DNA of 54,800 nucleotides from an uncultured SAR116 cluster alpha proteobacterium (GCA_902558885.1 CACEFQ010000002.1:145001-199800), one strand, 5' to 3'; counted from the stretch's first letter, positions 29,138 through 40,821 are shown. The notes: generated by a model not told the origin, from the letters alone. Numbers and translations: made by a program.

Positions 29138-29193
29138 TATATACCTCAAAATTTATCTAGCGATTTATATGATAGGGGACATAAAAGGTCAAG

Positions 29194-30336
29194 TTAAATG
29201 GTGAAAGAATCTAATTTTTTCTTTTTTTTAAAACCATTAATTGCAATGTTCATGGCCTCTTTAGGATTATTTATAATTCCTACTATATTAAAAATATTGT
29301 CTATATTGTCTCTTTTCATTAATTTTGATATGCCACTTATTATTTTATTTGCAACTAAAGGCCCTTCAAATGTTAGAGAAGAATATAATTGGACTAAATG
29401 TGCTCCACACAAAATCTTTACATATGCAGTTTTACTGTCTGATACACCACCAGCTGCAATTAAAAATAGTTTATAATTATTATTTTTAATTATTTTGTTT
29501 GCTTGTGACAAAATATCTGTTGATTTTTTAAATAATGGTTTCCCAGACAAGCCTCCTAATTCATTAGATTTTTTTGATTTTAGATTACTTTCTCTATCTA
29601 AAGTCGTATTAGAGATGATCAACCCAAAAATTTTTTGCGAATGGGCTGTTTCAATAATAGAGTTCAATGTCTGCTTATTTATGTCTGGAGCAATCTTCAA
29701 AAAAATTGGCAATTTTTTATTAAAAGTTTTAGATTTGGCAATCCCATCCTTAACAAAATTTATAACTTTTTCTAAATTCTCCTTTTTTTGAAATTCTCTT
29801 AAATTTGGTGTGTTAGGTGAAGACACATTTATAGAAATATAGTCGGCAAACTCTGATAAATTTTCAGCAAGCACTTTATAATCGTTAAACCTATCATCGC
29901 TATCTTTGTTAGGACCAATATTAACTCCAACAAGAAAATCACTTCCTACTGGGAATCTTTTTCTATAATGCTCTAATTTTTTTTTTGCCCGTAACATTCC
30001 TAAATTGTTAAAACCATTTCGATTTATTATAGCTTTATCTTTTTCTAGCCTAAAAATTCTTGGTTTTGGATTTCCATATTGAGGTATTGGTGTAATAGTA
30101 CCAACTTCAGTGAAACCAAAGTTCAAAAAATGAATTTTGTTTATTACTTCTGCATTTTTATCAAAACCGGCGGCAACGCCAAATAAATTTTTAAAAATCA
30201 AATCACCAAGCTTAATTGGAATTACACTTTGATTTAATCTTGGATGAAAACCAAGTTTCAAGAATTTAATGGTTAGTTTATGAGCAATTTCTGGATCAAG
30301 CTTTTTTACAAAAAAAGTAATAAATTTCCAAATCAT
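29194..30336 (-). CDS. pyrD: Dihydroorotate dehydrogenase (quinone), class 2
   Basis: PyrD oxidises dihydroorotate to orotate in pyrimidine synthesis and passes electrons to ubiquinone at the inner membrane. The 380-residue protein has the N-terminal membrane-associating helices of class 2 (about 1-40), FGVAAGFDKNAE, the FMN segment INRNGFNNLG and the catalytic serine in NVSSPNTPNLR, then LIISNTT and GGLSGKPL. The C-terminal tail after about 355 is slightly long and basic. It lies next to lysS with a five-base gap. Confidence 0.94.
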   Translation of the reverse strand: MIWKFITFFVKKLDPEIAHKLTIKFLKLGFHPRLNQSVIPIKLGDLIFKNLFGVAAGFDKNAEVINKIHFLNFGFTEVGTITPIPQYGNPKPRIFRLEKDKAIINRNGFNNLGMLRAKKKLEHYRKRFPVGSDFLVGVNIGPNKDSDDRFNDYKVLAENLSEFADYISINVSSPNTPNLREFQKKENLEKVINFVKDGIAKSKTFNKKLPIFLKIAPDINKQTLNSIIETAHSQKIFGLIISNTTLDRESNLKSKKSNELGGLSGKPLFKKSTDILSQANKIIKNNNYKLFLIAAGGVSDSKTAYVKILCGAHLVQLYSSLTFEGPLVANKIISGISKLMKRDNIDNIFNIVGIINNPKEAMNIAINGFKKKKKLDSFTI

Positions 30337-30341
30337 TTAAT

Positions 30342-31943
30342 CTATTCTTTAACTAGGTTACCTAGAATAACGTTTTCTAATAATTTTATTGTTGATTTAA
30401 TCCCATAGAGTTTAATGAAACTTCCCATTCTAGGTCCTTCAGATTGCCCAAGAACAGTTTCATACAAACCTTTAAACCATTCACGTAAATTCTCATATTC
30501 AAGTTTTTTTCCAATTTCAAATACTACAGCTTGAATATCATCAGATGTAGCTTCATTATTAAATGTTGATAAAGTGTTCATTAATTCTGTGATACCTTTT
30601 TGCTCTTTTTCATTTGGAAGCCTATACTTCTTTTGAGGTTCTATTTTCTCTTTATAATAATTAACAGCTAAATCAATTAAATCATCTAATTCTTTAGTTC
30701 TTTTTGAATCGGGTGAGTAGGTTTTTACATACCCCCAAACTATATCCGGATCACTTGCATAACATACAGACACTAAATTTAACAATAAAGTGTAGGTAAC
30801 TGGAAGATCATTAAATTTTGGTGAACCTTTATGTAAATGCCATATTGGATTATCAATTTTTTCATGAATACCCTGGTCAGAATATTTTTTCAAATGCGAA
30901 AAATATTCATCGGTGGTTTTAGGTATGACGTCAAAAAAAAGTCTCTTAGCTCTTTTGGGATTTGTATACATAAACAAATTTAAGGATTCAGGTGAACCAT
31001 ATCTCAACCACTCCTCTATCGATAAACCATTACCCTTAGATTTTGAAATCTTTTCACCATTATTATCTAGAAAAAGTTCGTATGAAAAACCTGATGGAGG
31101 TGTTCCTCCAAGGACTCTCAATATTTTGCTAGATAAAATCACACTTTCAGATAAGTCTTTGCCTGACATCTCATAATCTACACCTAGAGCAAACCAACGC
31201 ATAGCCCAATCACACTTCCACTGCAACTTGCATGATCCACCAAGAATAGAAACGGTAACTAATTCTTTAGTTTCTTCATCAATATAACTTACAGTATTGT
31301 TTTTAGTATTGATTGAAGTAATGTTAACTTGCAAAACTTTACCAGATTTTGGGCAGACTGGAAGAAAAGGGCTGTAAGTTTTTTTTCGATCTTCGCCTAA
31401 AGTAGGCAAAATTATGTTTTTTATTTTTTCGTAATTTAACAAAATCTTTTTGAGTGCCTCATCAAATTTTCCACATTTATAGCATTCTGTAGCTGAAACA
31501 AATTCATACTCAAAATTAAAGTTGTCTAAAAATTCCTGTAATTTATGGTTATTATGATCACCAAAACTACTAAATTTTTCAAAAGGATCTGGAACACTGG
31601 TTAGGGGATGTTCAATAAATTTTTCAAGTAGATCTTTATTAGGAACATTTTCTGGAATTTTACGAAATCCGTCCATGTCGTCCGAAAAACATATTAACTT
31701 TGTATTTCTTTCAGTTAAAACTTCAAATGCATTCCGCACAATGTTAGTCCTTGCAACTTCACCAAAGGTTCCAATGTGAGGAAGTCCTGAAGGTCCGTAT
31801 CCAGTTTCAAATAAAACAGGGATATTGTTATCTTTAGAAGCAGAACTCTCAATTTTATCCAATCTATCCCTTAAATTTCTAGCTTCAACAAAAGGCCAAG
31901 CATTAGATTTCTCCGCAAATTTTTTAATCTCTGATTTTTCCAT
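30342..31943 (-). CDS. lysS: Lysyl-tRNA synthetase, class I
   Basis: This is the class I (archaeal-type) LysRS, a Rossmann-fold enzyme unrelated to the class II LysRS of most bacteria; alphaproteobacteria and spirochaetes commonly have this form. The 533-residue protein shows the HIGH-like signature HIGT at 56-59 (GPSGLPHIGTFGE), the KMSKS-like KISKS (NNGEKISKSKGNG) and an internal cysteine pair (ECYKCGKFDE) of a zinc finger. The alpha-helical C-terminal domain begins at about residue 350. The symbol lysK is also used for this class. Confidence 0.94.
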   Translation of the reverse strand: MEKSEIKKFAEKSNAWPFVEARNLRDRLDKIESSASKDNNIPVLFETGYGPSGLPHIGTFGEVARTNIVRNAFEVLTERNTKLICFSDDMDGFRKIPENVPNKDLLEKFIEHPLTSVPDPFEKFSSFGDHNNHKLQEFLDNFNFEYEFVSATECYKCGKFDEALKKILLNYEKIKNIILPTLGEDRKKTYSPFLPVCPKSGKVLQVNITSINTKNNTVSYIDEETKELVTVSILGGSCKLQWKCDWAMRWFALGVDYEMSGKDLSESVILSSKILRVLGGTPPSGFSYELFLDNNGEKISKSKGNGLSIEEWLRYGSPESLNLFMYTNPKRAKRLFFDVIPKTTDEYFSHLKKYSDQGIHEKIDNPIWHLHKGSPKFNDLPVTYTLLLNLVSVCYASDPDIVWGYVKTYSPDSKRTKELDDLIDLAVNYYKEKIEPQKKYRLPNEKEQKGITELMNTLSTFNNEATSDDIQAVVFEIGKKLEYENLREWFKGLYETVLGQSEGPRMGSFIKLYGIKSTIKLLENVILGNLVKE

Positions 31944-32018
31944 AACTTAATTTCAAATTATTTTTTTTTATTGCTATATGAGTTAATAAGAGTAAGCAAC
32001 AAATAATCAAATAATTAA

Positions 32019-32058
32019 ACAAAAAAAACACCTCTAACCTTACAAAGCTAGAGGTGTT
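32019..32058 (-). terminator. Rho-independent terminator after groEL
   Basis: On the minus strand, a 10-bp stem (32058-32049 with 32036-32027, AACACCTCTA paired with TAGAGGTGTT) encloses a 12-base loop and is followed by a run of eight to nine T. It lies 22 bases beyond the groEL stop and separates the groESL transcript from lysS. It is the only clear intrinsic terminator I found in the window. Confidence 0.88.
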
Positions 32059-32080
32059 AAAACAATAAAGTAGAGCAGAA

Positions 32081-33769
<1,689 letters not shown>

Positions 33770-33808
33770 TCAAATTATAAAGTAATTATTATTTAAATAA
33801 GAGAATAA

Positions 33809-34096
33809 TTAACCCATTATTCCCATGATATCGCTTTCTTTCATGATCAAAAGATCTTTACCATCAAGCTTAACTTCCGTACCGGACCATTTTCCAAAAA
33901 GTACAACATCACCTTCTTTGACATCCAAAGGTTGAATCTTTCCAGTCTCGTCACGTGCTCCAGAACCAGCTGCAATAATCTTACCTTGCATAGGCTTTTC
34001 CTGTGCTGAATCTGGAATAATAATTCCACTAGCTGTTTTTTCCTCTGCTTCGAGACGCTCAACAACAACTCTGTCGTGAAGTGGCCTAAACTTCAT
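33809..34096 (-). CDS. groES: Co-chaperonin GroES (10 kDa)
   Basis: GroES is the heptameric lid of the GroEL folding chamber. The 95-residue protein has [14 protein letters not shown], the mobile loop [18 protein letters not shown] and the dome-like [15 protein letters not shown] precedes the ATG at a usual distance. A sigma-32-type promoter lies upstream at 34155-34186. I see no CIRCE (HrcA) inverted repeat before it. Confidence 0.98.
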   Translation of the reverse strand: MKFRPLHDRVVVERLEAEEKTASGIIIPDSAQEKPMQGKIIAAGSGARDETGKIQPLDVKEGDVVLFGKWSGTEVKLDGKDLLIMKESDIMGIMG

Positions 34097-34154
34097 GCCT
34101 TTTCTCCCTTGTTAAAAATGTTAAAGTTAAACAATAAATACATTATTGATGGAG

Positions 34155-34186
34155 CTTAAATAGTGTACTTGTAAGGAACTTTCAAG
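34155..34186 (-). promoter_or_regulatory. Sigma-32 (RpoH) type heat-shock promoter of groESL
   Basis: On the minus strand CTTG (34186-34183), then 18 bases, then ACTATTTAAG (34164-34155). This matches the alphaproteobacterial RpoH consensus CTTG-N17/18-CYTATNTNNG at every fixed position except the first C. Transcription would start near 34148, giving a leader of about 50 bases before groES. Confidence 0.65.
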
Positions 34187-34230
34187 ATAAAATAAAAAAA
34201 ATATTTAAAATATTGCTTTTAAGAAAAAAC

Positions 34231-34260
34231 TTCACATATAAATAAATAAAATACTATAAT
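34231..34260 (+). promoter_or_regulatory. Possible housekeeping promoter directly before ctaA
   Basis: TTCACA (34231-34236) and TATAAT (34255-34260) are separated by 18 bases, close to the sigma-70 consensus. The ATG of ctaA lies only three bases after the -10 box, so a transcript from here would be leaderless or begin inside the gene. The match may be chance in AT-rich DNA. Confidence 0.3.
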
Positions 34261-34263
34261 AAA

Positions 34264-35271
34264 ATGATTTCATCCCTAAACCAAAAATATATAAATACAT
34301 GGCTCTATACAACCATTTCTATGGTAATTTTGATGATCATAATTGGCGGTATTACTAGATTGACAGACTCTGGTTTGTCAATGGTTGAATGGAGGCCAAT
34401 TTGGGGATTCTTACCACCCATTTCTGATGAAGAATGGAAAAGAGTATTCTCACTTTATATGAGCTCACCAGAATATCTCATTAAAAATCAAGGAATGAGT
34501 ATCACAGAATTTAAAGAGATATTTTTTTGGGAATACTTTCACAGGTTATGGGGAAGGTTAATAGGAATAGTATTTATTATTCCCTTAATTATTTTTTATT
34601 TTTTTAATAAAATTCCTAATTCAATTTTATTGAAGCTATTAATTATTTTGTTTTTAGGAAGTTTACAAGCAATTATAGGCTGGTGGATGGTAAAGTCTGG
34701 TCTTGTAAATGATCCTGCAGTTTCACAATATCGTTTGGCTATTCATTTATCTAATGCTTTGTTGATATTATACCTTTTAGTTTGGACTCTATTAGAATTT
34801 AAGAATGGTCATTCAAAAATTAAATTAGACTTTAGTTTTCTAATTTTTTGTTTTTTATTTACAACAATTATTGCTGGTGCATTTGTTGCTGGAATGGATG
34901 CTGGTTTAATGTACAACGAATATCCTTTAATGGGATATAGCCTGATTCCAGAAAATTATGGTGAATATGGGTTTTTAGATCCATTTGAAAACCCTGCCTC
35001 AGCTCAATTTCATCACAGGCATATAGCTTTATTCACTACAATTTGTATACTTATATATTGTTATAGAAACTATACACAAAGCAGTGATAAAATTGTGAAG
35101 AAAGGCTCCCTGTTTATGAGTGCAATAGTATGTTTCCAATTTTTCTTAGGTATATTTACCTTAATTAATATGGTTCCAATTTACTTAGGAACTCTTCATC
35201 AAACTGGGGCCGTTATTTTATTTATTTCTCTTACAATTATAATGCATAGATTAAATATAATTAAAAATTAA
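34264..35271 (+). CDS. ctaA: Heme A synthase
   Basis: CtaA (Cox15) oxidises the C8 methyl of heme O to make heme A for aa3-type cytochrome oxidase, in the inner membrane. The 335-residue protein has about eight hydrophobic segments and family motifs [30 protein letters not shown] (a heme-ligand His), AIHLSNALL, and HHRHIA and LHQTGA near the end with further His ligands. Its stop shares TTAA with the stop of convergent aspS. It implies aerobic respiration with heme A. Confidence 0.95.
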   Translation: MISSLNQKYINTWLYTTISMVILMIIIGGITRLTDSGLSMVEWRPIWGFLPPISDEEWKRVFSLYMSSPEYLIKNQGMSITEFKEIFFWEYFHRLWGRLIGIVFIIPLIIFYFFNKIPNSILLKLLIILFLGSLQAIIGWWMVKSGLVNDPAVSQYRLAIHLSNALLILYLLVWTLLEFKNGHSKIKLDFSFLIFCFLFTTIIAGAFVAGMDAGLMYNEYPLMGYSLIPENYGEYGFLDPFENPASAQFHHRHIALFTTICILIYCYRNYTQSSDKIVKKGSLFMSAIVCFQFFLGIFTLINMVPIYLGTLHQTGAVILFISLTIIMHRLNIIKN

Positions 35272-37037
35272 TTAAGTTTGGTTTTTTTGTCCAACTTAAT
35301 ACCTAATTCTTTTAATTGTAGTTCGTTTATTTCGTTTGGAGCGTTCATCATCAAATCTTCTGCTTTACCAGTCATTGGAAATAAAATAACTTCTCTTATA
35401 TTTGGTTCATCAGCCAATAACATTACAATACGATCAATACCTGGAGCTATACCTCCATGAGGAGGTGCACCAAATTTAAAAGCATTAATCATAGCTGGAA
35501 ATTTATTGTCAACAACCTCAGGCTTGTGACCTGCAATTTCAAAAGCTTTATACATTATTTCTGGGACATGATTTCTTATAGCACCAGATGAAAGCTCAAT
35601 TCCATTACATACTAAGTCATATTGATATGCAAGAATATCTAATGGATTTTCATTCAATAATGCTTCCATACCACCTTGTGGCATAGAAAAAGGATTATGA
35701 GAAAATTCTATTTTGCCAGTATTTTCATCTTTTTCAAACATAGGGTAATCTACTATCCAACAAAATTTAAATATATTTTTTTCAATTAATTCTCTATCTG
35801 TTGCAATTTTAACTCTGGCTTTTCCTGCTAAATTCGCTGCTTCATTTTCTGTTGCACAAGAAAAGAATAAAGCATCTCCATCATTAAGGTTAAATAAGGT
35901 CTTCATTTCAAGAGTTTTTTCAATTCCCAATGCATTTGCAATTGGCCCCTTAGCAGTATTTTCACTAAAAATAATATATCCCATTCCAGGAGCACCTTCT
36001 CCCTGGGCCCAACTATTCATTCTATCAGCAACTGAACGTGAACCACAATTCGGACCAGGAATAGCTCTAACTACAGATCCATTTTCAATTGATTTTGCAA
36101 AAATAGTAAAACCAGAATTTCTAAAAATATCTGTTACATCTTTAATCTCAAGAGCAAATCTCAAATCAGGTTTGTCATTTCCATATTTTAACATTGAGTC
36201 TTTATAAGTAATTTTTTGAAAAATCTCATCAATGCTTTTGTCTGAATATTTTTTAAAAACTTCTTTAATCACAGGTTCTACAGCTTTAAAAACTTCTTCT
36301 TGTTCAACATATGACATTTCTAAATCAAGCTGATAAAATTCTCCTGGCGATCTGTCAGCTCTACTATCTTCATCCCTAAAGCATGGCGCTATTTGAAAAT
36401 ATTTATCAAAACCAGATACCATTATGAGTTGTTTAAACTGCTGAGGAGCTTGAGGCAAAGCATAAAACTTCCCTTTATTAAGTCTAGAGGGAACCAAAAA
36501 ATCTCTTGCACCTTCTGGACTAGAAGCGGTTAAAATTGGTGTTTGCAATTCTAAAAATCCTAACTCTAACATTTTATTTCTAATAGTTTGAATAATGTTA
36601 GATCTTAAGACTATATTTTGATGAGGCCTACTTCTTCTTAGATCTAAATATCTGAATTTTAATCTAGTTTCTTCACCATAATCTTCATCAGAATTAACTT
36701 GCAAAGGTAATACTTTTGATTGGGAAATAATTTCTAATTCAGACAAATTAATTTCAATTCTACCTGTAGGTAAATTATCATTAATAGTTTCTTCAGATCT
36801 TTTCACAACCAACCCTGAAACAGTTATTACACTTTCTAATGGTAGGCCTTCAAATATAGAAAAATTTTTGTTTGATGAGTCAACAACGACTTGCGTTAAC
36901 CCATAATGATCTCTCAGATCTATAAATATTAATTGTCCATGATCCCTTTTCCTATGAACCCAGCCTGATAACTTTACCTGGTCATTCACGTTTTCAATTC
37001 TTAATTCATTACATTTATGTGTTCTATATTTATGCAT
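35268..37037 (-). CDS. aspS: Aspartyl-tRNA synthetase, bacterial type
   Basis: AspRS charges tRNA-Asp, and in non-discriminating forms also tRNA-Asn. The 589-residue protein has the OB-fold anticodon domain (about 1-105, [19 protein letters not shown]), class II motif 2 ([20 protein letters not shown]), the bacterial GAD insert (about 290-410) and motif 3 ([13 protein letters not shown]). Whether it is discriminating cannot be read from this alone; gatCAB would have to be looked for elsewhere. It is followed upstream by the DUF1289 gene on the same strand. Confidence 0.96.
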   Translation of the reverse strand: MHKYRTHKCNELRIENVNDQVKLSGWVHRKRDHGQLIFIDLRDHYGLTQVVVDSSNKNFSIFEGLPLESVITVSGLVVKRSEETINDNLPTGRIEINLSELEIISQSKVLPLQVNSDEDYGEETRLKFRYLDLRRSRPHQNIVLRSNIIQTIRNKMLELGFLELQTPILTASSPEGARDFLVPSRLNKGKFYALPQAPQQFKQLIMVSGFDKYFQIAPCFRDEDSRADRSPGEFYQLDLEMSYVEQEEVFKAVEPVIKEVFKKYSDKSIDEIFQKITYKDSMLKYGNDKPDLRFALEIKDVTDIFRNSGFTIFAKSIENGSVVRAIPGPNCGSRSVADRMNSWAQGEGAPGMGYIIFSENTAKGPIANALGIEKTLEMKTLFNLNDGDALFFSCATENEAANLAGKARVKIATDRELIEKNIFKFCWIVDYPMFEKDENTGKIEFSHNPFSMPQGGMEALLNENPLDILAYQYDLVCNGIELSSGAIRNHVPEIMYKAFEIAGHKPEVVDNKFPAMINAFKFGAPPHGGIAPGIDRIVMLLADEPNIREVILFPMTGKAEDLMMNAPNEINELQLKELGIKLDKKTKLN

Positions 37038-37047
37038 TTGAAAATTC

Positions 37048-37239
37048 CTATAAATTAGAATTAAATTTCTTATGAGATCTGTTTTTGACTTTTTTCATAA
37101 TCTCTAGAGCTTTTTTATTATCTATCTGTGGCCAAATAGCGATTTCGTCAGACGAACGAAGACATCCTAAACATAAATTACTTTTAGGATCAATTGAGCA
37201 AACTCCTACACAAGGACTAATTTTATTCATTTGCCCCAT
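37048..37239 (-). CDS. DUF1289 small cysteine-rich protein
   Basis: This 63-residue protein belongs to the DUF1289 family of small, probably iron-sulfur or zinc-binding proteins. The family signature is visible: [20 protein letters not shown], followed by [13 protein letters not shown]. Four cysteines are placed as in the family. GAGGA six bases before the ATG supports the start. Function unknown. It lies between aspS and a DJ-1-like gene, all on the minus strand. Confidence 0.88.
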   Translation of the reverse strand: MGQMNKISPCVGVCSIDPKSNLCLGCLRSSDEIAIWPQIDNKKALEIMKKVKNRSHKKFNSNL

Positions 37240-37252
37240 TTCACATCCTCTA

Positions 37253-37810
37253 TTACTTATGATTATCAGTTATAGCTTGCGCAAGCATTTCTAAAAGATC
37301 AGAAATACCTGACTCACCACTGGTTGCGCTTATTAAATTTTTATCTCTTACCGTTGGTTTAGCAATAATTTCTGCTCCAGCTGCAATTAAAAGCGCACTA
37401 TCAGCATCTGATGCAGCAACTTTTCTTCCTTTCGCAGCATCTATAGTTGTAAGTAAAATTGAAGAAACACCTGCCAAAGCAACTGGCTCATTTTCTCTTA
37501 AAAAAGCCCTTAAAATTCTTCTTACATGAAGGTCATTGCTCAAAGTTTCAATTTGATTTGCTCCACCTGGTACAATTAAAGCATCAAAATCTATAGCCAG
37601 TGTTTCAGAAACTGGTTGATCAACAGGATAGGACAATCCCCATTTTTCTGATGCCCAACCATTGGTTGTACCAATATCTCGAGAAATTATAGTATAAGAA
37701 CCTTCAGCAGCTAAAATTGTTTTCTGGATTATTAGAAATTGTTCTTCGTTAAAACCACTTGCTACCATCACAGCAATTTTTTTACCTTTAAACGCTGATG
37801 TATCAGACAA
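37253..37810 (-). CDS. DJ-1/PfpI-superfamily protein lacking the usual nucleophile cysteine
   Basis: This 185-residue protein has the fold markers of the DJ-1/PfpI superfamily: MVASGFNEEQF, with a conserved acidic residue near 22, and the FDALIVPGGANQ strand-turn at about 76-85. At the elbow where family proteases, glyoxalases and chaperones have Cys (usually ...CxG), it reads ALAGVSSILL, with no cysteine at about 114-115. Catalase C-terminal domains are similar to this. The protein is thus likely non-catalytic in the classical sense or uses another chemistry. No clear partner gene is nearby. Confidence 0.78.
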   Translation of the reverse strand: MSDTSAFKGKKIAVMVASGFNEEQFLIIQKTILAAEGSYTIISRDIGTTNGWASEKWGLSYPVDQPVSETLAIDFDALIVPGGANQIETLSNDLHVRRILRAFLRENEPVALAGVSSILLTTIDAAKGRKVAASDADSALLIAAGAEIIAKPTVRDKNLISATSGESGISDLLEMLAQAITDNHK

Positions 37811-37883
37811 AATACACTCCTAAGTTTTTTGTTTTAAATTCTATAAAAGATTTAGATTAGCTTATCAAGTAATCTAGTTAAAA

Positions 37884-39569
37884 TTAAATTTGCCACTTTA
37901 TAGCTTTCCTATTAATCAAGGCAATAGTGAATAACAATAAAATTGGGAACAATATTTGGAAAAATGTTGCAATGCCTAGGTCTTGTTTAGAACCACTCAA
38001 AGCTAAATTTAGAGCTTCAACCGTCAAGGTTGTAACTCTGCCCGCTCCTATAAAATAAACCGGCACATACAAAGCAAAAGAAACTATCATACCTATTGCG
38101 AAGGAAGTCAAAAGAGAAGGCAAAACTAATGGGATTTTTATCTTAAATAACCTATCTATTCTATTTTTTCCTAGGCTAGAAGCTACTTTAATATAATCAG
38201 ATTTAACTTCTCTCAAAGCTGGAGCAAGTATGATAAAACAATATGGTATAACGTAAAATAATTGAACAAATATAAGAGGTATTAAAAAATTATTATAATT
38301 AAAAAATATTATAAAACTTTGTATTCCAATTAAAAAAGAAATTTGAGGAATAAATAAAGGAGTAAATATAATCCACTCAAATTGAGTTTTTTTTATGTTT
38401 AAATAATCTAGTAACTCAACCCATATTATTGTTAATGATATAGATAATAATGAAACGATCAGAGGTATAAATATTGAAATTAATATTAATGGTTTATTCT
38501 GATAATAAAAACTTAAAAAACTATCAATGTTTAAATCATTTGGAAAAAAATTTGGGAAATACCAATTTTCACTAAATCCCCACAATATAGAACAAATTAT
38601 ACCCATGAAAGATAATAAAAATAAAATTGAGCCAAAACATAATATAACAAATTTCAAAAACTCTGATCCAAATGAAGTGATTTTTATAAATAAAATATAA
38701 AAATATTTTAGTTTAATAATTTTCTCTAAAAAAATCCAAACTATTAGTAAAATTATAATTATAAATAATTGAATTAAAGATAAATTGGAAGCTATAAAAA
38801 ACGAGTCTATATCTGAAGATTGAAAGATTTGTAAAATTCGTACTGATAGAGTTGATGGAGTTGATGGTGCCAAAAGTAAAGCCATATCAACCACAGATGA
38901 TGAAAATGCAATGATTATGAAAATAACAAGTCTAATTTTTTTGTAAATGATTGGAAATAATAATATAAACCAAGTAGAAAAACTCGAATGCTGAAATGAT
39001 TTTCCCAAATCAAAAAATTTCGTTGAAGAAAACTCTCTCAAAGCTGATAAAGACACCAAGACTAAAAATGGAATTTCTTTTAACATAAGGCCTAATATTA
39101 AAAAAAAACCATATTCATCTGGAAATATATAAGAGTTCGGAGGTCTTTCGAAACCCGTTAACGAAGGTGAAACAAGTCTTAACAACAATCCACTTGGAGA
39201 CAAGAGAAAGATTAGACCAATAGCCATTGTAATATGTGGTAGAGCAATTAAAGGTGATATGATTATTTTTAGATAATTATAAAATTTAGTTTTAAATAAA
39301 TATATAAGAATGACTTGAGAAAAAAATAACGCTAAAGCAGTTGAAACCAAACCAGTAAATATCGATAATAATATCGACTTATATATCCCTGGAATATTCA
39401 TTGATATATAAAAATAATTTAAGCCCAGTTCACCTTTTCCTAAAATTGGTAAATAATTAAATGACGGTAAAAAAAAACCTAAAAAACCGCAAAATATAGT
39501 TACAGTGATAATTATTCCAATAAAGATTATAGAAACTTTGGAAAGGAACCGAGAAAAATTATTTACCAT
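37884..39569 (-). CDS. ABC transporter permease, duplicated core (YnjC-like)
   Basis: This 561-residue inner-membrane protein has about twelve transmembrane segments arranged as two copies of a binding-protein-dependent permease core. Each half carries an EAA-like loop for contacting an ATPase: LREFSSTKFFDLGKSFQ at about 185 and LREVKSDYIKVASSLGKNRI at about 455. The layout is shared by iron, thiamine and YnjC-type transporters. With the binding protein directly upstream (eight-base gap) the best match is the uncharacterised YnjBCD system. No ATPase gene is adjacent on either side. Confidence 0.82.
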   Translation of the reverse strand: MVNNFSRFLSKVSIIFIGIIITVTIFCGFLGFFLPSFNYLPILGKGELGLNYFYISMNIPGIYKSILLSIFTGLVSTALALFFSQVILIYLFKTKFYNYLKIIISPLIALPHITMAIGLIFLLSPSGLLLRLVSPSLTGFERPPNSYIFPDEYGFFLILGLMLKEIPFLVLVSLSALREFSSTKFFDLGKSFQHSSFSTWFILLFPIIYKKIRLVIFIIIAFSSSVVDMALLLAPSTPSTLSVRILQIFQSSDIDSFFIASNLSLIQLFIIIILLIVWIFLEKIIKLKYFYILFIKITSFGSEFLKFVILCFGSILFLLSFMGIICSILWGFSENWYFPNFFPNDLNIDSFLSFYYQNKPLILISIFIPLIVSLLSISLTIIWVELLDYLNIKKTQFEWIIFTPLFIPQISFLIGIQSFIIFFNYNNFLIPLIFVQLFYVIPYCFIILAPALREVKSDYIKVASSLGKNRIDRLFKIKIPLVLPSLLTSFAIGMIVSFALYVPVYFIGAGRVTTLTVEALNLALSGSKQDLGIATFFQILFPILLLFTIALINRKAIKWQI

Positions 39570-39576
39570 TTATAAC

Positions 39577-40821
39577 CTAATTATTTGAGCCATATTTTTC
39601 TATCCATCCTTGTTCTATGATTTTAACCCAGGAAGGATGTGGCTCCTCCAGCTTCATTGATAACTCCTCATTTGAAAGTGTCGCAACACCTCTTGGAAGG
39701 ATAGTAAATTCACTTTTCCATTTTTTATCTAATTTTGCTACTGAAATTACACTTGGGTCACCCCAAAAAATCTTGTCTTGTTTTTTTAATTGAGCTTCCG
39801 GTGATATCAGGAAATTAACCAAAATTTTAGCAGCAGTTTTTTTACCAGAATTATATGGAATTGCTAAAAAATGTACATTGGCAAGAGTTCCACCTTTATG
39901 TATGTAACTTCTTACAGTGTTAGGTAACTTTCCTTCAGAAATTGCATTTGAAGCGTGTGCTATATTAAACGCCATTCCAATGTCAATTTCTCTTTCTGCA
40001 ACTAATTCAGTTAAAGCCAAATAATTAGGAGGGTAATTTTTGCCTTCTCTCCATAAATACGGAGTTGTTTCATCTAACCATTTCCATAATGGGTTTAGAG
40101 CATTTTTATGTTTATCAATAAGATACTCTGATTTCAACAAGCCTTTATCATCTATCAACTCAATTAAAATTTGTTTTAAAAAACTAGTACCCGTAAAATC
40201 TGGTGGCTGTGGAAAAGTAAACCTACCTTTGTTTCTGATTATATAATCTTTTAATTCAGATGCTGATCTTGGAGGAGATTTAATGTATTTACTATCATAA
40301 TAAAAATTTAATTGTGACACTCCCCAAGGCATTTCCATACCTTCTGTGTGAACCCCAAAATCATTTAACAAACTTAGGTTGTTTTCAAAATCTAAATACT
40401 TAGAATTTGGCAAGTCTTTAATCCAATTTTCAGAGAGAAGCATATTATTTTTCTTCATCACTAAAAAATTTTCTCCATTAATCCATACTAAGTCGACAGC
40501 TCCATTACTATCTTTTTTAACATTTTTTTCTGATAAAATTCTTGCTACTACATTAGAAGTATCAGATACTTTTACGTGTTTAACTGTTATGTTATATCTT
40601 TTTTTAACTTCATCTGAAGCCCATTTGATATATGAGTTAATATTCTTAGCCCCGCCCCATGCATGAAAAAAAATAGTTTGCCCAGAAACTTTGTTAGCTT
40701 TTATGTACCAGTCATTATTTTTTTCTGTAGCGTTGGAGTAAGGACTAATTATAAAAAAAATACAAATAAAAAAACATTTTAAAACTATTTTAGCTAAATT
40801 ATTGGCTGATTTAAAAAACAT
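39577..40821 (-). CDS. ABC transporter periplasmic binding protein (YnjB-like)
   Basis: This 414-residue protein has a signal peptide (about residues 1-31, ending near PYSNA) and an extracellular solute-binding fold. Motifs resemble the YnjB family (COG4134): FHAWGGAKNINSYIKWASDE, VDLVWINGENF, and MPWGVSQLNFYYDS. It would capture a substrate in the periplasm for the permease encoded next to it. The substrate is unknown; an iron, thiamine or small organic ligand are all possible by family. It is divergent from the yggT gene. Confidence 0.82.
   Translation of the reverse strand: MFFKSANNLAKIVLKCFFICIFFIISPYSNATEKNNDWYIKANKVSGQTIFFHAWGGAKNINSYIKWASDEVKKRYNITVKHVKVSDTSNVVARILSEKNVKKDSNGAVDLVWINGENFLVMKKNNMLLSENWIKDLPNSKYLDFENNLSLLNDFGVHTEGMEMPWGVSQLNFYYDSKYIKSPPRSASELKDYIIRNKGRFTFPQPPDFTGTSFLKQILIELIDDKGLLKSEYLIDKHKNALNPLWKWLDETTPYLWREGKNYPPNYLALTELVAEREIDIGMAFNIAHASNAISEGKLPNTVRSYIHKGGTLANVHFLAIPYNSGKKTAAKILVNFLISPEAQLKKQDKIFWGDPSVISVAKLDKKWKSEFTILPRGVATLSNEELSMKLEEPHPSWVKIIEQGWIEKYGSNN

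Noticed and set aside
33847-34068. 73-residue frame overlapping groES on the same strand
   Set aside because: Out-of-frame reading of a highly conserved gene without its own ribosome binding site.
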